64,000 nt of DNA, taken from positions 27,846,830 through 27,910,829 of the forward strand of contig CM064732.1 of NCBI GenBank assembly GCA_032717465.1, in the 5' to 3' direction. Under the pieces are notes generated by a model. The model was not told where the DNA came from. It saw only the letters and a list, made by a program, of their open reading frames with translations, and made no database searches. This stretch comes from Coenobita brevimanus. Its lineage: Eukaryota; Arthropoda; Malacostraca; Decapoda; Coenobitidae. Positions 11,161 through 23,404 of this stretch are shown piece by piece; positions within the stretch are counted from its first letter, which is position 1, and every line of letters starts with the position of its first letter. The translations under genes were made by a program, and so were the position numbers.

Positions 11161-11440
11161 CACCCCTCCATCTTTTCCTTCCTCGCTCTTTCCCCTTCCT
11201 ACCCTCCCCTTCCTTATCCCTTTTATCCATTTATCCATTCTAGTCTGACCTTTTCCATTCCTCTCTTTTAACTTTACTTCTTCCCTCCTTTCCTTTCTCA
11301 TCCCACCCTTCTTTCCATCTCCTTCCATCCTTCCTTTCCTTTCTTATACTCTTCTTTGCATTCTTTTCAATCTTCCTCTTTATTTATTTACTCCTTCACT
11401 TCCTCAACTCCCCTCTCTCTTTCCCTCAGCCCCTCCAAAA
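11161..11440. repeat. CT-rich tract (right part, continues 3930-4360)
   Basis: Pyrimidine-rich plus strand resuming after element D with the duplicated CACCC. Its purine-rich complement gives a Lys/Gly/Glu-rich minus-strand frame without domain character. Confidence 0.85.
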
Positions 11441-11673
11441 GTGCACCAACACGCCATCCGAAACTTTACTGTCATCAAAACTAATTACTGTATGAGGTTC
11501 CTTAGTCTCATGCAATGCGGTACGCAAGCCTTACTCAAGTGGTGGCAAGCGAGAATGAGGTGGCGCGATGCATCTCTTACTTGTTAACGTGTAAAACGAT
11601 GGCACCTGCTGTTGATGACGTCTAGCAGGACTATTGGACCTTAGGAAATGGGCTGTCTAGTCTTCACCCAAAG

Positions 11674-11676
<3 letters not shown>

Positions 11677-11704
<28 letters not shown>

Positions 11705-11705
11705 C
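11677..11705. repeat. (AC)n microsatellite
   Basis: About 14 CA units between non-coding sequence and the G/T-rich tract that follows. Confidence 0.95.
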
Positions 11706-11739
11706 TCAATTACATATACATAGACTATGGACAGAAATA

Positions 11740-12591
11740 AATATATAAAAGCATGAAATGAAGGTTAGATGTTTAGAGGATTTACGTGGGTATGTAAAAT
11801 GTAACTGAGTGTTGTACGTGTAAGTTGATGTGCGAGGAAGTTTCTGATTATGTGAATTCTCAGGTACGCAAGTTCGCATGTGATTGATGCTGGTGGTTAG
11901 GAGTACCGCAAGCGAGTTGCATGTGGATGTAAAAGAATTTTGAGGCTGTGAATAGATATGCGGAAGTGTAGGTCGGTATGAAAGGATGCTGGTAGCTGAA
12001 AGGGCTGCAAAATGTTAAACAGGGGTATAGGTTGGTGCGTGAAATTTAATGTGTAGGTGCGTTGATGGATATATTGTTGTGCTGGTGATTAGGTATGGTC
12101 GTGGAGGGATATGAGAGCTGAAGTTTGGGGAGTGAGTGTGCCACAGGGTAAGTGGTATTTGGGGATGAAGATCGATGTGTGGGACAACGGATGTGCGTGT
12201 GTGAGGGCGTTGGTGAATGCCTGGTGTGTAAGTGGGAATGTCTGAACGTTGATGGTGGTGTGCGAGTGAAGCTGGGTGAGGTTGGGAGTGGGCGTATGAG
12301 CCTACTAAGTGATGTGAGGTATGTAAATGGGTCTGTGAGGGTGCAGATGTATTTAGGTGTGTAAGTGGCACGGCGTCGGAGAAGGAGGGAATGGGCAGCA
12401 ATGTGTGTTGGAGTGAAGACGATGGCGAGGGAATGTAGAAGATAGTGTAAGAGGGAGGAGGAGTGTGCGTATATGAAGGTTTAGTAACTGTGTGATTATG
12501 AAAAAAATTTATCATGCTAAAAAATTCTTTGATAGGTTAAAAATGGGCTGATTGAAGTTAGAATAATGATTTGTGTATTCTGCTGCATATA

Positions 12592-12628
<37 letters not shown>

Positions 12629-13060
12629 CATATGGGAAGAGAGTATTAAATAAGTGGAGATGAAAAGGATTCTATGGAAGAATGATGTAAATACACAGTT
12701 ATTATTCAGAGGGGCGTCAGGTGTATGTGCGTGGGTGTGTTGTAGAATGGGAGAAAACTGGATAGATACCGAAATCAGCCTTAGGCTTGTGTGAATGATG
12801 GATAAATGTGTATACCTGGGGATACTCTAGGAAGTAATGGCATATTCGGGTGTATGAAGATATTTTTCGGTGCAATGAGTGTATACTGATATATGGGAAT
12901 GTATATGCATAGGGATTATTAAGTGTATGAGAGTGTGGATGATATGAAGTAAATGTGGGAGTCATACAGTGCACATGTCTTGCCATCGAAACAGAATGTG
13001 TTCTGTGTAATATGCAAAAGATAGAAAGTAAAAATGACAAGATTTAATACATGAACTAAT
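11740..13060. repeat. G/T-rich degenerate minisatellite-like tract
   Basis: C-poor plus strand with loose repeats of gtgtgggtgtgagtg type, as at 400-1062. The minus strand is therefore rich in His/Thr/Pro/Ser codons and stays open for 100-166 codons by composition. A (GA)n run lies inside at 12594-12626. Confidence 0.55.
12594..12626. repeat. (GA)n microsatellite
   Basis: About 16 uninterrupted GA units. Confidence 0.95.
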
Positions 13061-15024
13061 GTGTGGGTGCCAAAGTAATCGTATAAATAATGTATAAGCA
13101 TAATCGTACATGAAAAGCTCTTCTGCATAATACACGCTGCTAAAGGAACTAGCATTTCGAGTAACCTCTCTATTTGTTCAGTTAGTTGATGTACTTCTTA
13201 TTCTATTCTTGCCACTACCAGCAGGTGTAATTCAACCACTGTGAGAATTGGCGAACTGACGAATTGATACAGGCTTCAATAACTACCTCAGTACAAGGGG
13301 ATCTCAACTGCTGAGGAAAACAGACTGATACTAAAAAAATAAGTCCTGTACTTGATAAAGTTACGGTGTTTATGCATCCACAGACGACCGTATTGGTGAA
13401 GCTGGGACTGCAAAGACATAGACAAGCAGAAGATTATGAGGATAGTTCTTATAACGGGTGATGATGATGATTAATACCTCTGATATTTTTTTAAGTTGCC
13501 CACTACACTGTATAATATGAGACGCAGGCCCATCACATCTAACGATTAGAGTTTTACGATAACTGACAGTTAACAATTTTAAGGGCTCTAAGTTTTAGTA
13601 ATATGCCAGGAAAATGTTAAAATAAAACTAGAACCGTAACTCGTGCTACATGTTGCCGGACGCCTAACCCTGAAAATCACTCGAAGTGGCTGCGCTGAAA
13701 CACTTTCAAAGCTCATTAGCTCGTTATTCATTACAATGGAATATTTTAGGTGCATTATAAAGTTTAACATGGAGCGATTTTGTTCAGCTGAGAAGTATCC
13801 TAACGATGCAGTAAAAGCATTCGTATATTACTGAGACAGACATAAGACCATTTTGTACAGCTTAAGCAAGACTTCATAGTAGCTGGGTTAATCATTTCAC
13901 TTTGGTGGAATTGGGTTGTGGCGACCATCATTCATTCACTTGATGTTGTGCTGCCTACTTCATCCTTTACTTATTTATATTCCTTTTCTGTGTTTGTCTT
14001 TCCCACTTCTTATTTCTCTTATCCTTTCCGTCACATATTACTACTGTCCGTTGAACTTCAGTTGACCCTACACTGAGTGAGATCCCTAATGATTTCCTGT
14101 AACCGAGGAATCAATTTATAACGTTTGGTAGTAACCACGTGACCAAATAAAGGCGATAAGTGAAGCCTACTATAGTGCTCCTGTTAAAAAGGTTGAGACA
14201 TATGCGGCGTCCATCTGCGAACCAAACCTGCAGAGATTTTTGTTTTCCTGTGACGGATACATCTGCTTGGCCATAGAGAATGGGGTTACTCGTCAGCAAC
14301 AGCTTCAGTGACATTTTCTTTATTATATTATTGACAACTTCAGATTATTTTACTTGGCATACGAAGGACTTCTCGAACTGGAATGGTTAAACACAACATT
14401 AATTAATTTCCTGAAAACAGGATTTTTATCCTAAGTAAAATCATGCAGAGAGAGAGCCGAACTAAGCTAGAAATCAAATCACGTCATTGAATTCAACACG
14501 GAAATCGAAATAGCTCCCAACCCTTTCGCTGGTGATAGCTCGCATATAACAGAATCCAAAACAATGTTTCTAACCTCGTATAGGATCACAAAGAGTCCGA
14601 ATACAATTCTCTGGTGGTAGTAAAAATAAAAATGGAAGATATATTGCTCTGAAGAAATGCTAATAAGTGATTCTCACTCGTGTCACATACACAGCGGAGG
14701 AATACATTATCTTAGTTTATAAAAGAGGAAATCCGTGGAATAAAAATTTTGGAGGCGGGCCACACTGAAAATAAATGCGTCCCATACAGTCACAATTTAT
14801 TATAATATCCATCATCATCCAATCCTACGTTGCCTCATGAGAAGCGTTGGAGCCAGGGGCTAGGCAAGTTGGTCTTGACATTTAAGATGAGTGACCAGCC
14901 TCACACATCCCTGAGTGGCATTACATGAGCAATAAATCCCAACCATCCCTTGGATATAAACCTTCACCGACTCAATCCGATCGGAGCGCCGCAATTACTC
15001 ACTAAACAATCAGGTGCCATAATT
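13061..15024. other. No gene recognised
   Basis: AT-rich sequence with only short random open frames (for example 13588-13834 on both strands). I see no transposon ends or RNA gene. Confidence 0.4.
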
Positions 15025-15308
15025 TGGTTATATGGTTACCATCCAGCATAGTAAATGATTTCCTGGTGTACAGGAAACCATTCGGCTTGCCACTCAATGT
15101 ACAGTTACTCCCAGGCAGAAGGAACAAGAATGAATGAAGGAAAGAAAGACAAAAGAGGGAGTGTAAAGTCACCCGTAGGCAGAGGGACGAGGAAAGAATG
15201 AAGTAAAGAATGACAGAAGAAGAAGGAAGGAAAGGAAGGAGGAGAGGAAAGGACAGACAAGAGCAGCACTAGATCGAGTGAGTGGATGGTGAGCTCCCCC
15301 ACCTACCA
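15025..15308. repeat. Dispersed repeat V, copy 1
   Basis: Begins ggttatatggttacc, then holds a hairpin (aatgatttcct / aggaaaccatt around 15054-15082), a purine-rich middle, and ends near gagtgagtggatggtgagc and cacctaccac. Copies lie at 26833-26985 and 37352-37597. The start, the hairpin and the end are conserved, while the purine-rich middle varies in length. Class unknown; it may be a SINE body or MITE. Confidence 0.7.
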
Positions 15309-15309
15309 C

Positions 15310-15520
15310 AAATTATATCAAAGTAAGAAGAAGCGCTACAGGGCTGATCCGTAGAGGGGTAGGGGGGAATAAGGGGAATGGATTAGTGGGGGAGAGAATT
15401 GGACACAGACAGGGTAGAGAGGGATATCGGGAGAGAATGAGAAAACTGGCAAACGAAAGAAGAAATGGAAAGGGAGACATGAGAGAGACCGAAGGAATGT
15501 GAAGGGAAAAAGAAGGGAAT

Positions 15521-15555
<35 letters not shown>

Positions 15556-15560
15556 AGAAT
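15310..15560. repeat. Purine-rich tract with (GA)n and poly-G
   Basis: Mostly A and G on the plus strand, ending in a (GA)n run at about 15520-15543 and a G run at 15544-15555. The Phe/Ser/Leu-rich minus-strand frame here is compositional. Confidence 0.75.
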
Positions 15561-15659
15561 CCCATTTTCTGGCGCAATAGCATCAGAAAGTGATACCTCA
15601 ATGCCGGCATTCTGCCCTGAACCATCTTGTTTTTCAGAAGTAGACGAAACACCAGGAAG

Positions 15660-17420
15660 ATAAACGCAGATCTAACACACTGACCTGCTACACACAGGCT
15701 GGCCTACAACACATGTTATATACACATATCTTCACATCATTTCGAAATACCCATCACATCTGCGCTCATTTCCTTTTGCATCATTTGTGTGTTAGATTTA
15801 CAACCAAAAATTTGAAATAGTCTAAATTAGTAAGAACCAGAAACCACATTTGATTTACTTTACAAGTAGTATTATCTTGGATGAAGGTTTCATCAAAGAA
15901 GGCTAAGGAAACCCCAAAATGCAGGACTGGAATCTGGTTTTAGATAAAATATTCCGTCAAAGCTTGCTTCAGCAACTGCTTTGTTTGAGAAAAATTTGGT
16001 GTTCTGGTATTTGCCTTCTAAGCACTTTAGTGACGACAAAATCGCATAACAGTAAATGGGTGAAACACTTCTTGACATTGGTCTATTTCTTTCAGTTGGC
16101 CAACCATACACTTTGACTATCTCGTCCATACGATAAGCGAAGTATCGTAATCGCATATTTAATTCACCACAACATGGCCTGAAAGTGGCATGCCCATTAC
16201 AGTAGTTGATGACCAGCATAGCTCTTTTTAACAGCCGTAGCAGTCGGTGTTTCCATTTGGTTCAGCGACTTCCTCGTCTAAGAACATCAGTTTCTGTAGT
16301 TATTATATGAGGTGGCTTGCAAGCTGCTACATAGTTGATCTTGATTTATCAGAAGGATAACATTGTACTACTACCTCCAGTGCAAGATCACCAACCGACT
16401 GGCACTATCCACTTCATCTGACCATCAAAATTAAGTTTAGTGGACCAGAAGCTACCCTGACCGGAAGTGTACTAAATTACAAAAGTGCATGCGTGGTTGA
16501 TTGTGGAACAGGCCCATCGAACTTTACAATTCACTTTATGCCGTACACACTCAGCCATAGTTAGAGAAGAATCAGTTTGGAAAAATGACACCCATTTCCA
16601 CCAGAATAAAGATATTACTCAGGTCATCTCTAACATCTTTACCAATGAATAAGAATTTCCTGAAGATAAATCAGTCCCTTCATATATATACAGTATATGC
16701 TGTCTGTTCACCTGTCCATGCTGTGATAAAACTTACAGTTTACTTACTCTTCACAAATAAAATGTCTGTAGTACGTTTCAGTCACTTGATCCCCTAAATA
16801 ATATAAATACTAATTTCTGCTATCCCCAAACGATTCTATTTAACTTAGGGAAGATTTCTCATGTTACTGCAATTACAAACTTTTTTTTTTCTTTTTCTTC
16901 CGAGACATGTAGGCAACCCTGACAGAGATGAGTAATGCTGAGAGTTTCCCTTCACATCTATTTTGCATCTGGGCAAACGGCCTGCTCTTGTCAGAGATTT
17001 CACTGCTCTCCATTCTAACAACTTCACGGTATTACCCTGCGATTACCATTCTTTGTATAACCCTTGGCTCCTTCATGCAGATGAAGTATTCTTTAATTAA
17101 TTTTTCATACCTCCAGACAATTTTATTCAGCCTTGGATAGATTTTTCGAAATGACAAGGTTAGAAACAACCTTCATGGACCTCTTTACCACAAAAGGTCT
17201 GGCCAAGACTGAACAGATTTTATGGTACCCACAAGAATAAAGTAAACATGAAAGAGCATTCAAAGAGTTCAGCATATGCGTCCACCAACTCGCCTAAGGG
17301 TCGGATATTTGACCTTCCATTTATTGCTTTCAAAATCAAATTACTTCGGGCTTGCTTGATCATTAGTTCTTCCACAAATTTTAGTCTAAATCAAATCACA
17401 GCTACATAAGTTGATCACGT
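15660..17420. other. No gene recognised
   Basis: Short open frames only (for example 15893-16219 minus and 15919-16116 plus, which overlap and show no domain). Near 16825 and 17110 there are weak copies of a ccagacgattttattcag-like word also seen at 18190 and 19650. Confidence 0.35.
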
Positions 17421-17780
17421 CCCGTGACCTTGACTTCTAACCTTTCCCTCTTCCCTTGACCAATTACTGACTATTAGCAAAATTTAATCCCTTAATCATT
17501 GCCATAGCTTGAGCCATTCTACAATGTTAGATTTATATAGGACAAAAACTGTGTGTGCGATATATATATATTTTTTTTTTGGCTTAGTTGTGTGACCTTG
17601 ATTTTTTACCTATTGCTATGAAAAGTAAGAAAAAACAAATCCGTGACTCTTCCTCATCCCTACTACCAATTTTAATCCATATCATATCAAAACTGTTTTT
17701 GCTATTTCACTCGTACACAAAAACAAGGTTCGAACTTTGCCCATGCCCCTGACATGACCTTGACCTTTGACCTATTGTTC
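17421..17780. repeat. Degenerate repeats with gaccttgacc words
   Basis: Three blocks start tgaccttga (near 17427, 17590 and 17755) and each runs on to cctatt.. and aatcaaa-like words. They resemble the minisatellite units at 21060-21900 and the copies near 29260, 29640 and 55550. The block at 17756-17773 reads, on the minus strand, as three consecutive AGGTCA half-sites, two of them spaced by one A. Confidence 0.55.
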
Positions 17781-17871
17781 TTAAAAAAACAATGAATCAA
17801 AACGATAGTTATCTCGAAACCCCTGCCAGCCAAACATGGATGAATTCGAATGAAGTGCTAGCATTATCATG

Positions 17872-17873
<2 letters not shown>

Positions 17874-17911
<38 letters not shown>
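17874..17911. repeat. (AC)n microsatellite
   Basis: About 18 CA units. Confidence 0.95.
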
Positions 17912-17913
<2 letters not shown>

Positions 17914-18060
17914 ACAAAATAAAAATTGCATTCTCCTTTCGCGAGTTCTGATGCATACAGTAAATATGTCATCGGATTCAAGCAGTTTAGGTAACGACAA
18001 CACACTGTGATGGAATGTGAAGGTGGGCGGAGGGAAAGTAGAGATGTATAGATAGAACAG

Positions 18061-18062
<2 letters not shown>

Positions 18063-18115
<53 letters not shown>
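18063..18115. repeat. (GA)n microsatellite
   Basis: About 26 uninterrupted GA units. Confidence 0.97.
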
Positions 18116-18117
<2 letters not shown>

Positions 18118-20354
18118 CATACAAACACATGGGATTCATTAATTTAATCTCTACGATGACATTCTTCGCATTTTATTTTTGCCACCGCCTGACGATTTTA
18201 ATCAACTTAACGAAGATACATGAACTATAGAGGAAAAAAAGTATGTTCTTCACTGATCCACTCGCTACCTAAGATCTCACCTAAGGGAAGTAATATCGTC
18301 TGGGTGTAGGAAGAATAAAGTTCGTTATCGGATTGAGAGAAATAAAATATCACCCAGTTTTATGTATAAGAGGTGAAGAGATACATTTGAAACGTTTTAC
18401 AACAGAATAACGTAAGCAGGTTACCGAAAACTTCATTCCTTATCCACTGGAATGATACAAATGAAAGTTCCATAACTATCATATGGGGTGACAATGGTTA
18501 GTGGGACATGTTAAGGAGTCAATGTTCGACTCTCGATATCATCTTATCTGGCCATGTTTCGTTGTTATCGAATGAGAAAACTACTATTGGTGCAAATGAA
18601 TGCAGGCTCAAATCTAATGGAAAGAAAAAAAAAAAGTCGTTCTTTCACCGACAATGTAAAAACAAAGCTCTTATCACTCCACTGGCAGAGGAGAGTAAAC
18701 CATTGGGCTGAACACTACACTTAATGAAATTAACGCTTGGTATTTCTGAAACGAGCAGACCTTATTATATGAGGGCTTAAAAGGCAATAAGCTAACTGTC
18801 AGAGATATATTCAATCAATCATTCACATTTTAAAAATATATCATTTCAAAAGTTGTGAAAGTCGGGCTTGTCAGAATATCTTAATACCGATGCAATGAAC
18901 AGCTTCGAAATGTTTGGGCATAAAATTTTGTATAATAAAGTACTTATTAACATTTTGAATATAGTCCAAAGTATCCTCCTCCATTCATACGAGTATATGT
19001 TTGATATATGTAATATTTTCTATTGGATGCTAAAAGTTAATCCTCAGACTTGAGGAGGTTGACCAGGACCAAGTAAAATCGTACGGCGCTTACCATAATT
19101 TATCAAATAATTCTTTCCCTTGAAGTTTAAGGGGTACTCCCATTTTTTTTTTTTTTTATTATAACAAATACACAGTAATGTTTTGAATATGAACGGCAGG
19201 GCGACCCAACTTCACTGTTAACCTTATCCCAGGTTACGGTGTAGGTTTTATGTTTACGATATCCTGGAGACAAGTCCAGAATTCCGAGGAAAAGGGGGCG
19301 AGATTGTTACGTAAAAAGTTATATAACATACGAATTCCAAAGTTTTCCTTTTAAGATTTTCACGCGATCTTTTTCCCTTTTTCTCATATAGCCTACCCTG
19401 ACGAGATGGGTGGAAATAGTGTTTTTATTGTATCTTTGTTGCCCAATGGGTGTTTTGCTTATCTAAAAAAGGACTTCCTGACCAAAAGGATTAAAAGCAA
19501 CTATTGACCGCTTCATCAACATGACGCCTTGCAAGTAATATTTTAATTTTGCTGAGCTCAGGAAGGACATTTCTGAAGAAAGAGTATAAAATGAAGCTCC
19601 ACTGACTGTGCTGTGAAGCCGGTGCCTTTTGCACTTTATTCATTCTACTACCAGACGATTTTATTCAGGTCAGTCAGGATCTGTCTGTTCAGAAATTAAA
19701 AACTGCCTCCATTAAAATCATCACTGTGATGACGTCTTCCATATTTGCCACCCCAAACGATTTACTCGAATCAGAAAGGATCCCGCAGGTCAAAGGGATT
19801 ACGCAAATTCTCTTAACTCCTTCACAACGGTTACAATTTTCCAGGCATAGCCCTATTGCTTAACGATTTTACTATGATTAAGAAGAACCTCTGTTATTAG
19901 AATTAAAATCACAGCCTTCATTAAGCCCTTCCTTGGAATTTTGCCGCCACAGTTTTTTATTATTAATTTATGTATTTATTCATTTATTTATTTAAATACT
20001 GCTCAAGAAGAACCGTAGTAAATGGTTTACAAAAATAATTGGCGTGTCGCAAGTACTGACAGTTTTAACCTTTTCAGTACGATAGCGCCTTGTTACAGTT
20101 AATACTTCTTTTTACCACATTTTATTAATTTGGTTTCTTTAGCTCGCTTTCATGAAAGCGTTAACGCACGCCATATCTAACATTTTCAGTCCGAAAATTT
20201 TATCACAAATCATCTGGAGAACAGCCACAGATTAAAGAGGGAAGAGGCAGCATAATCGAAGTAAGTATTCATGAAAGCAGTGGGAATCTTGTTACGCCTG
20301 GTTGTCTCAATGTAAACAGCACCAGTCAGATACGTTCGATTATCCATGAAGCAT
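18116..20354. other. No gene; degenerate short repeats from about 19570
   Basis: AT-rich, with short random ORFs. Between about 19570 and 19930, and again near 18185 and 20750, words like ccagacgattttattcag and aaattaaaa-cagcctcca recur at irregular spacing of roughly 100 bp, suggesting an old decayed tandem repeat. A run of T lies at 19144-19158. Confidence 0.4.
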
Positions 20355-20575
20355 ACCTTTAGATGTTTACTCTCCTCACGTATTAGGCAGGGTGGGACCA
20401 CCGACGGCCACTCCCCACAGGGGAGGGGGGTTAACTGTCCCTTTGAGGACATCGTCATAGTTTATATGTAGACACACAACATTTTTCACATTACTAGATC
20501 TTCACATGGACTAGTCTTAAAAGGGTGGGATCCTCGGGGTTCTTCTCTTCGCCTTCAGTCACGTGAATTTCAAAA
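20355..20575. repeat. Left arm of a 2.1-kb inverted repeat
   Basis: This segment (aacatctaaaggtatgc read in reverse, gggttaactg, cactccccac, agatcttcac, gggtgggatcctcggggttc) is present as a close reverse complement at 22275-22495. The arms enclose about 1.7 kb that includes the minisatellite at 20998-21960. The weak minus-strand open frame at 20210-20458 partly overlaps this arm. Confidence 0.85.
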
Positions 20576-20997
20576 GAAGCCTAAGTTCGTCACCAGTACT
20601 TATAAGTTCCGGACTAAGATAGCCTATCCTCGGACCCATACACTTCGATGGGGGGAGGGGAGTGCTTTCGAACTGACTTGTAATTAAAAATCGTCTGAGC
20701 TCGTACTTAATTTCCTTTCTCTGCAAAGACTTCTAGTTCTGTTGTATTATTTCTACTATCAAACAATTTTATGTAGGGAACACCTTCCTACTAAAAGGCA
20801 ATATAAAAATTAACTAAAACACTGCCTAAATGTACCTTGAACAAATTAAGAAAAGAAGCCACATTGAGTAAATACAGAAGACGTCATTGTACTCAAATGG
20901 TAATAAACGATATAAGACTTAATACGAGAACAATGTGAAATTTGATTATCAGATAAAAAGCTTTTTTATGACTGGTCAAAAGCATTACTTAACTAGT

Positions 20998-21960
20998 GCC
21001 CCCCCCCCCCCCAGGGGGGAATCACACCACCCGGAAGCTAATATATATCTAGCACGGCTCGGAATATGACCTTGACCTTGGCGTACTTTTACCAGTTTCG
21101 AACTCGTAAGAGATTTTCATCCCTACTAAACACCTGTAAAATTTTGTGATGATGTCATGAGTGGTTGTGAAATTATCGCGGTAATAGACACACAGACCTT
21201 GACATACTTTCACCAATTTCTAACGCGTAGGAGATTTTTATCATTACTACACCCCTGTAAAGTTTTGTGACGATATCTTGAGTGGCTGCGAAGTTATTAT
21301 AGTAACAGACATACTGACCTTGACTGACTTTCACCCATTTCGAACTCGTGATCGATTTTTCCCCCTATTACACACCTGTAAAACTTTATATCTTCAGCGG
21401 TTGCGAAGATATCGTCCCAACAGACACACAGACAGACAGACACTGAAAACAATACCAGCTTCGCTATTGTGGCTGATAACCAAAAGGGGAATCACACCAG
21501 CCGTCAGCCGATACATATTTTGCGTTGCTCGGAATATGACCTTGACCTACTTTCACTAATTTTGAACTCGTAGATTTTCATCCCTACTACACACCTGTAA
21601 AATTTTGTGAGGATATCTTGACCAGTTGCAAAGTTATCACGGTAGCAAACACACGGACTTCGACCTACTTACATCAATTTCGAACTCGTATGGGATTTTC
21701 ATCTCTACTACACACCTGTAAAATTTTGTGATGATATCTTGAGCACTTGTGAAATTATTGTGGTAACAGACACACACACACACCTTCACCTACTTTCACC
21801 AGTTTCGAACTCTTGATCGATTTTTTTTCCCCTATTACACACCTGTAAAATTTTGTTATGATATCTTGAGTGGTTGCAAAGTTCTTGTACTAACAGACAC
21901 ACAGACAGAGAGACAAACTGAAAACAATACCAGCTTCGTTATTGAGTCTGGTATATTATA
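20998..21960. repeat. Higher-order minisatellite of gaccttgacc units
   Basis: Six subunits of about 118-130 bp start near 21067, 21196, 21316, 21539, 21657 and 21782. Each reads gaccttgacctacttt, then ttcgaactcgt, gattttcatccctactacac, acctgtaaaattttgtgatg, and ends with acagacacacagac. They form two super-units of three. Each super-unit opens with ggggaatcacacca...cggaatatg and closes with gaaaacaataccagcttcg. A C-run/G-run palindrome (C14 then AGGGGGG) marks the left border at about 21001-21020. Confidence 0.9.
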
Positions 21961-22274
21961 GGCCATAAAAGTGACGTTAATATAGTGATTGAAAGTGTAT
22001 TACAAGCTCGTTTATGAGAGTTTCAATGTCGATAATAGCTTCTCCGTTGATGTACAAAATTTTTCAATCAGGCTTCCACCATTCAATAAACCTCAATCCA
22101 GTGATGGTCTCTAGTAAAGAAGGGATTAGTGACATTTACATTCAACCCTCCAGCTTGATGTGTCTCCCGAAAGGTGAAAAATTGCATTTGGGGAGACAAA
22201 GTACACAAAAGCAAAGCAAAGGATGCCTTTGATATCCACACCTACCAATGCAATATTTTAAGGGAAAAGAGATA

Positions 22275-22495
22275 GTATTTCCGGGGAAGGCGAAGGGAAG
22301 AACCCCGAGGATCCCACCCTTTTAAGACTAGTTCATGTGAAGATCTAGTAATGTGAAAAATGTTGTGTGTCTGCATATAAACTATGATGATGTCCTCAAA
22401 GGGGCAGTTAACCCCCCTCCACTGTGGGGAGTGGCCGTCGGTGGCCCCATCATGCCTAACACGCGAGGAGAGTAAACATCTAAAGGTATGCAAAA
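22275..22495. repeat. Right arm of the 2.1-kb inverted repeat
   Basis: Close reverse complement of 20355-20575. It starts after cgaagggaagaaccccgagg and ends after gtaaacatctaaaggtatgc. The two arms could fold into a hairpin enclosing the minisatellite, so this may be a foldback-type element. Terminal target duplications were not found. Confidence 0.85.
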
Positions 22496-22499
22496 CTTT

Positions 22500-23232
22500 G
22501 TGTTCCTAGGTTAGATATGACAATAACCCTTACCATTCTAGCGACATAGATCTACGTCCCTTTCAAAAATCCCGGTGATGTAGATCTACATCCTGCAGCA
22601 CTGAGAAGTCATTTCAAGCAACTGAAGGTCATATCATATCTCGCTAATGTCAGATATTTCTCCACCACACTTACAACACTGATTTAGAAGCGCAGGAAGC
22701 GAGTGAGTTTTCACAGGCTCACAGCCACTCTGCTCTGTCTGTAACCTTGATGATTTCAGAGGTCGAGTGGCACCAACCTGACTCGATTTAACCTACTCTC
22801 TGCCATTGTTGAGCACTTTTATTGTCAGGGATCTTATATTGATATATTAAGCCTATTTACCCACAAAATAATCCAAAATCGGTTCACAGGCTCACTGACA
22901 CTGCTCTCTCAGTAACCTCGAAGATTTCAGAGGTAGAGTGGCACCAACCTGACTCGGTTCAACCAACTTTCTTGCTTCGGTGATTTAATTAGTGCCAGAG
23001 ATCTTATATTGATGTATTAAGCCAGTTTAGCCAGAATTAAAAAATCAAAAATCAGTTTACAACCTCGCAGCTGCTCTGCTCTCTCAGTAACCTCGAAGAT
23101 TTCAGAGGTAGAGTGACACCAACCTGACTCAATTCAGACAACTTTCTGGGTTTAGTGATTACTTTTATTAATGCCAGAGATCTTATATTGATGTATAAAG
23201 CCCATTTAGTCAGAAAAAATCCAAAATCGGCT
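22500..23232 (+). repeat. Dispersed repeat Q, tandem triplicate form
   Basis: A leader (22500-22710) opens near taacccttaccattctagc and carries two gtagatctac-like palindromes. Three units of about 170-178 bp follow, starting near 22711, 22880 and 23054. Each contains cagtaacctcgaagatttcagaggt, caccaacctgactc and agagatcttatattgatgta. A single-unit copy lies reverse-complemented at 59290-59670. The triplication therefore happened within this copy or this subfamily. Confidence 0.85.
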
Positions 23233-23404
23233 GGCGTACAGGGGTATCATTTTTTTTTTTCCCCAATGCGGTACTGGTTAAATGCACTGGCCATGAACCC
23301 CCATGGGCCGCTCCCCTTTTCCGTTAAGGGTTGGCTTTTGTGCATCTCCCCTTGCCTAAAACGTACCATCAGTAAATGTCTACCATCATCATCATCATCC
23401 TGAC

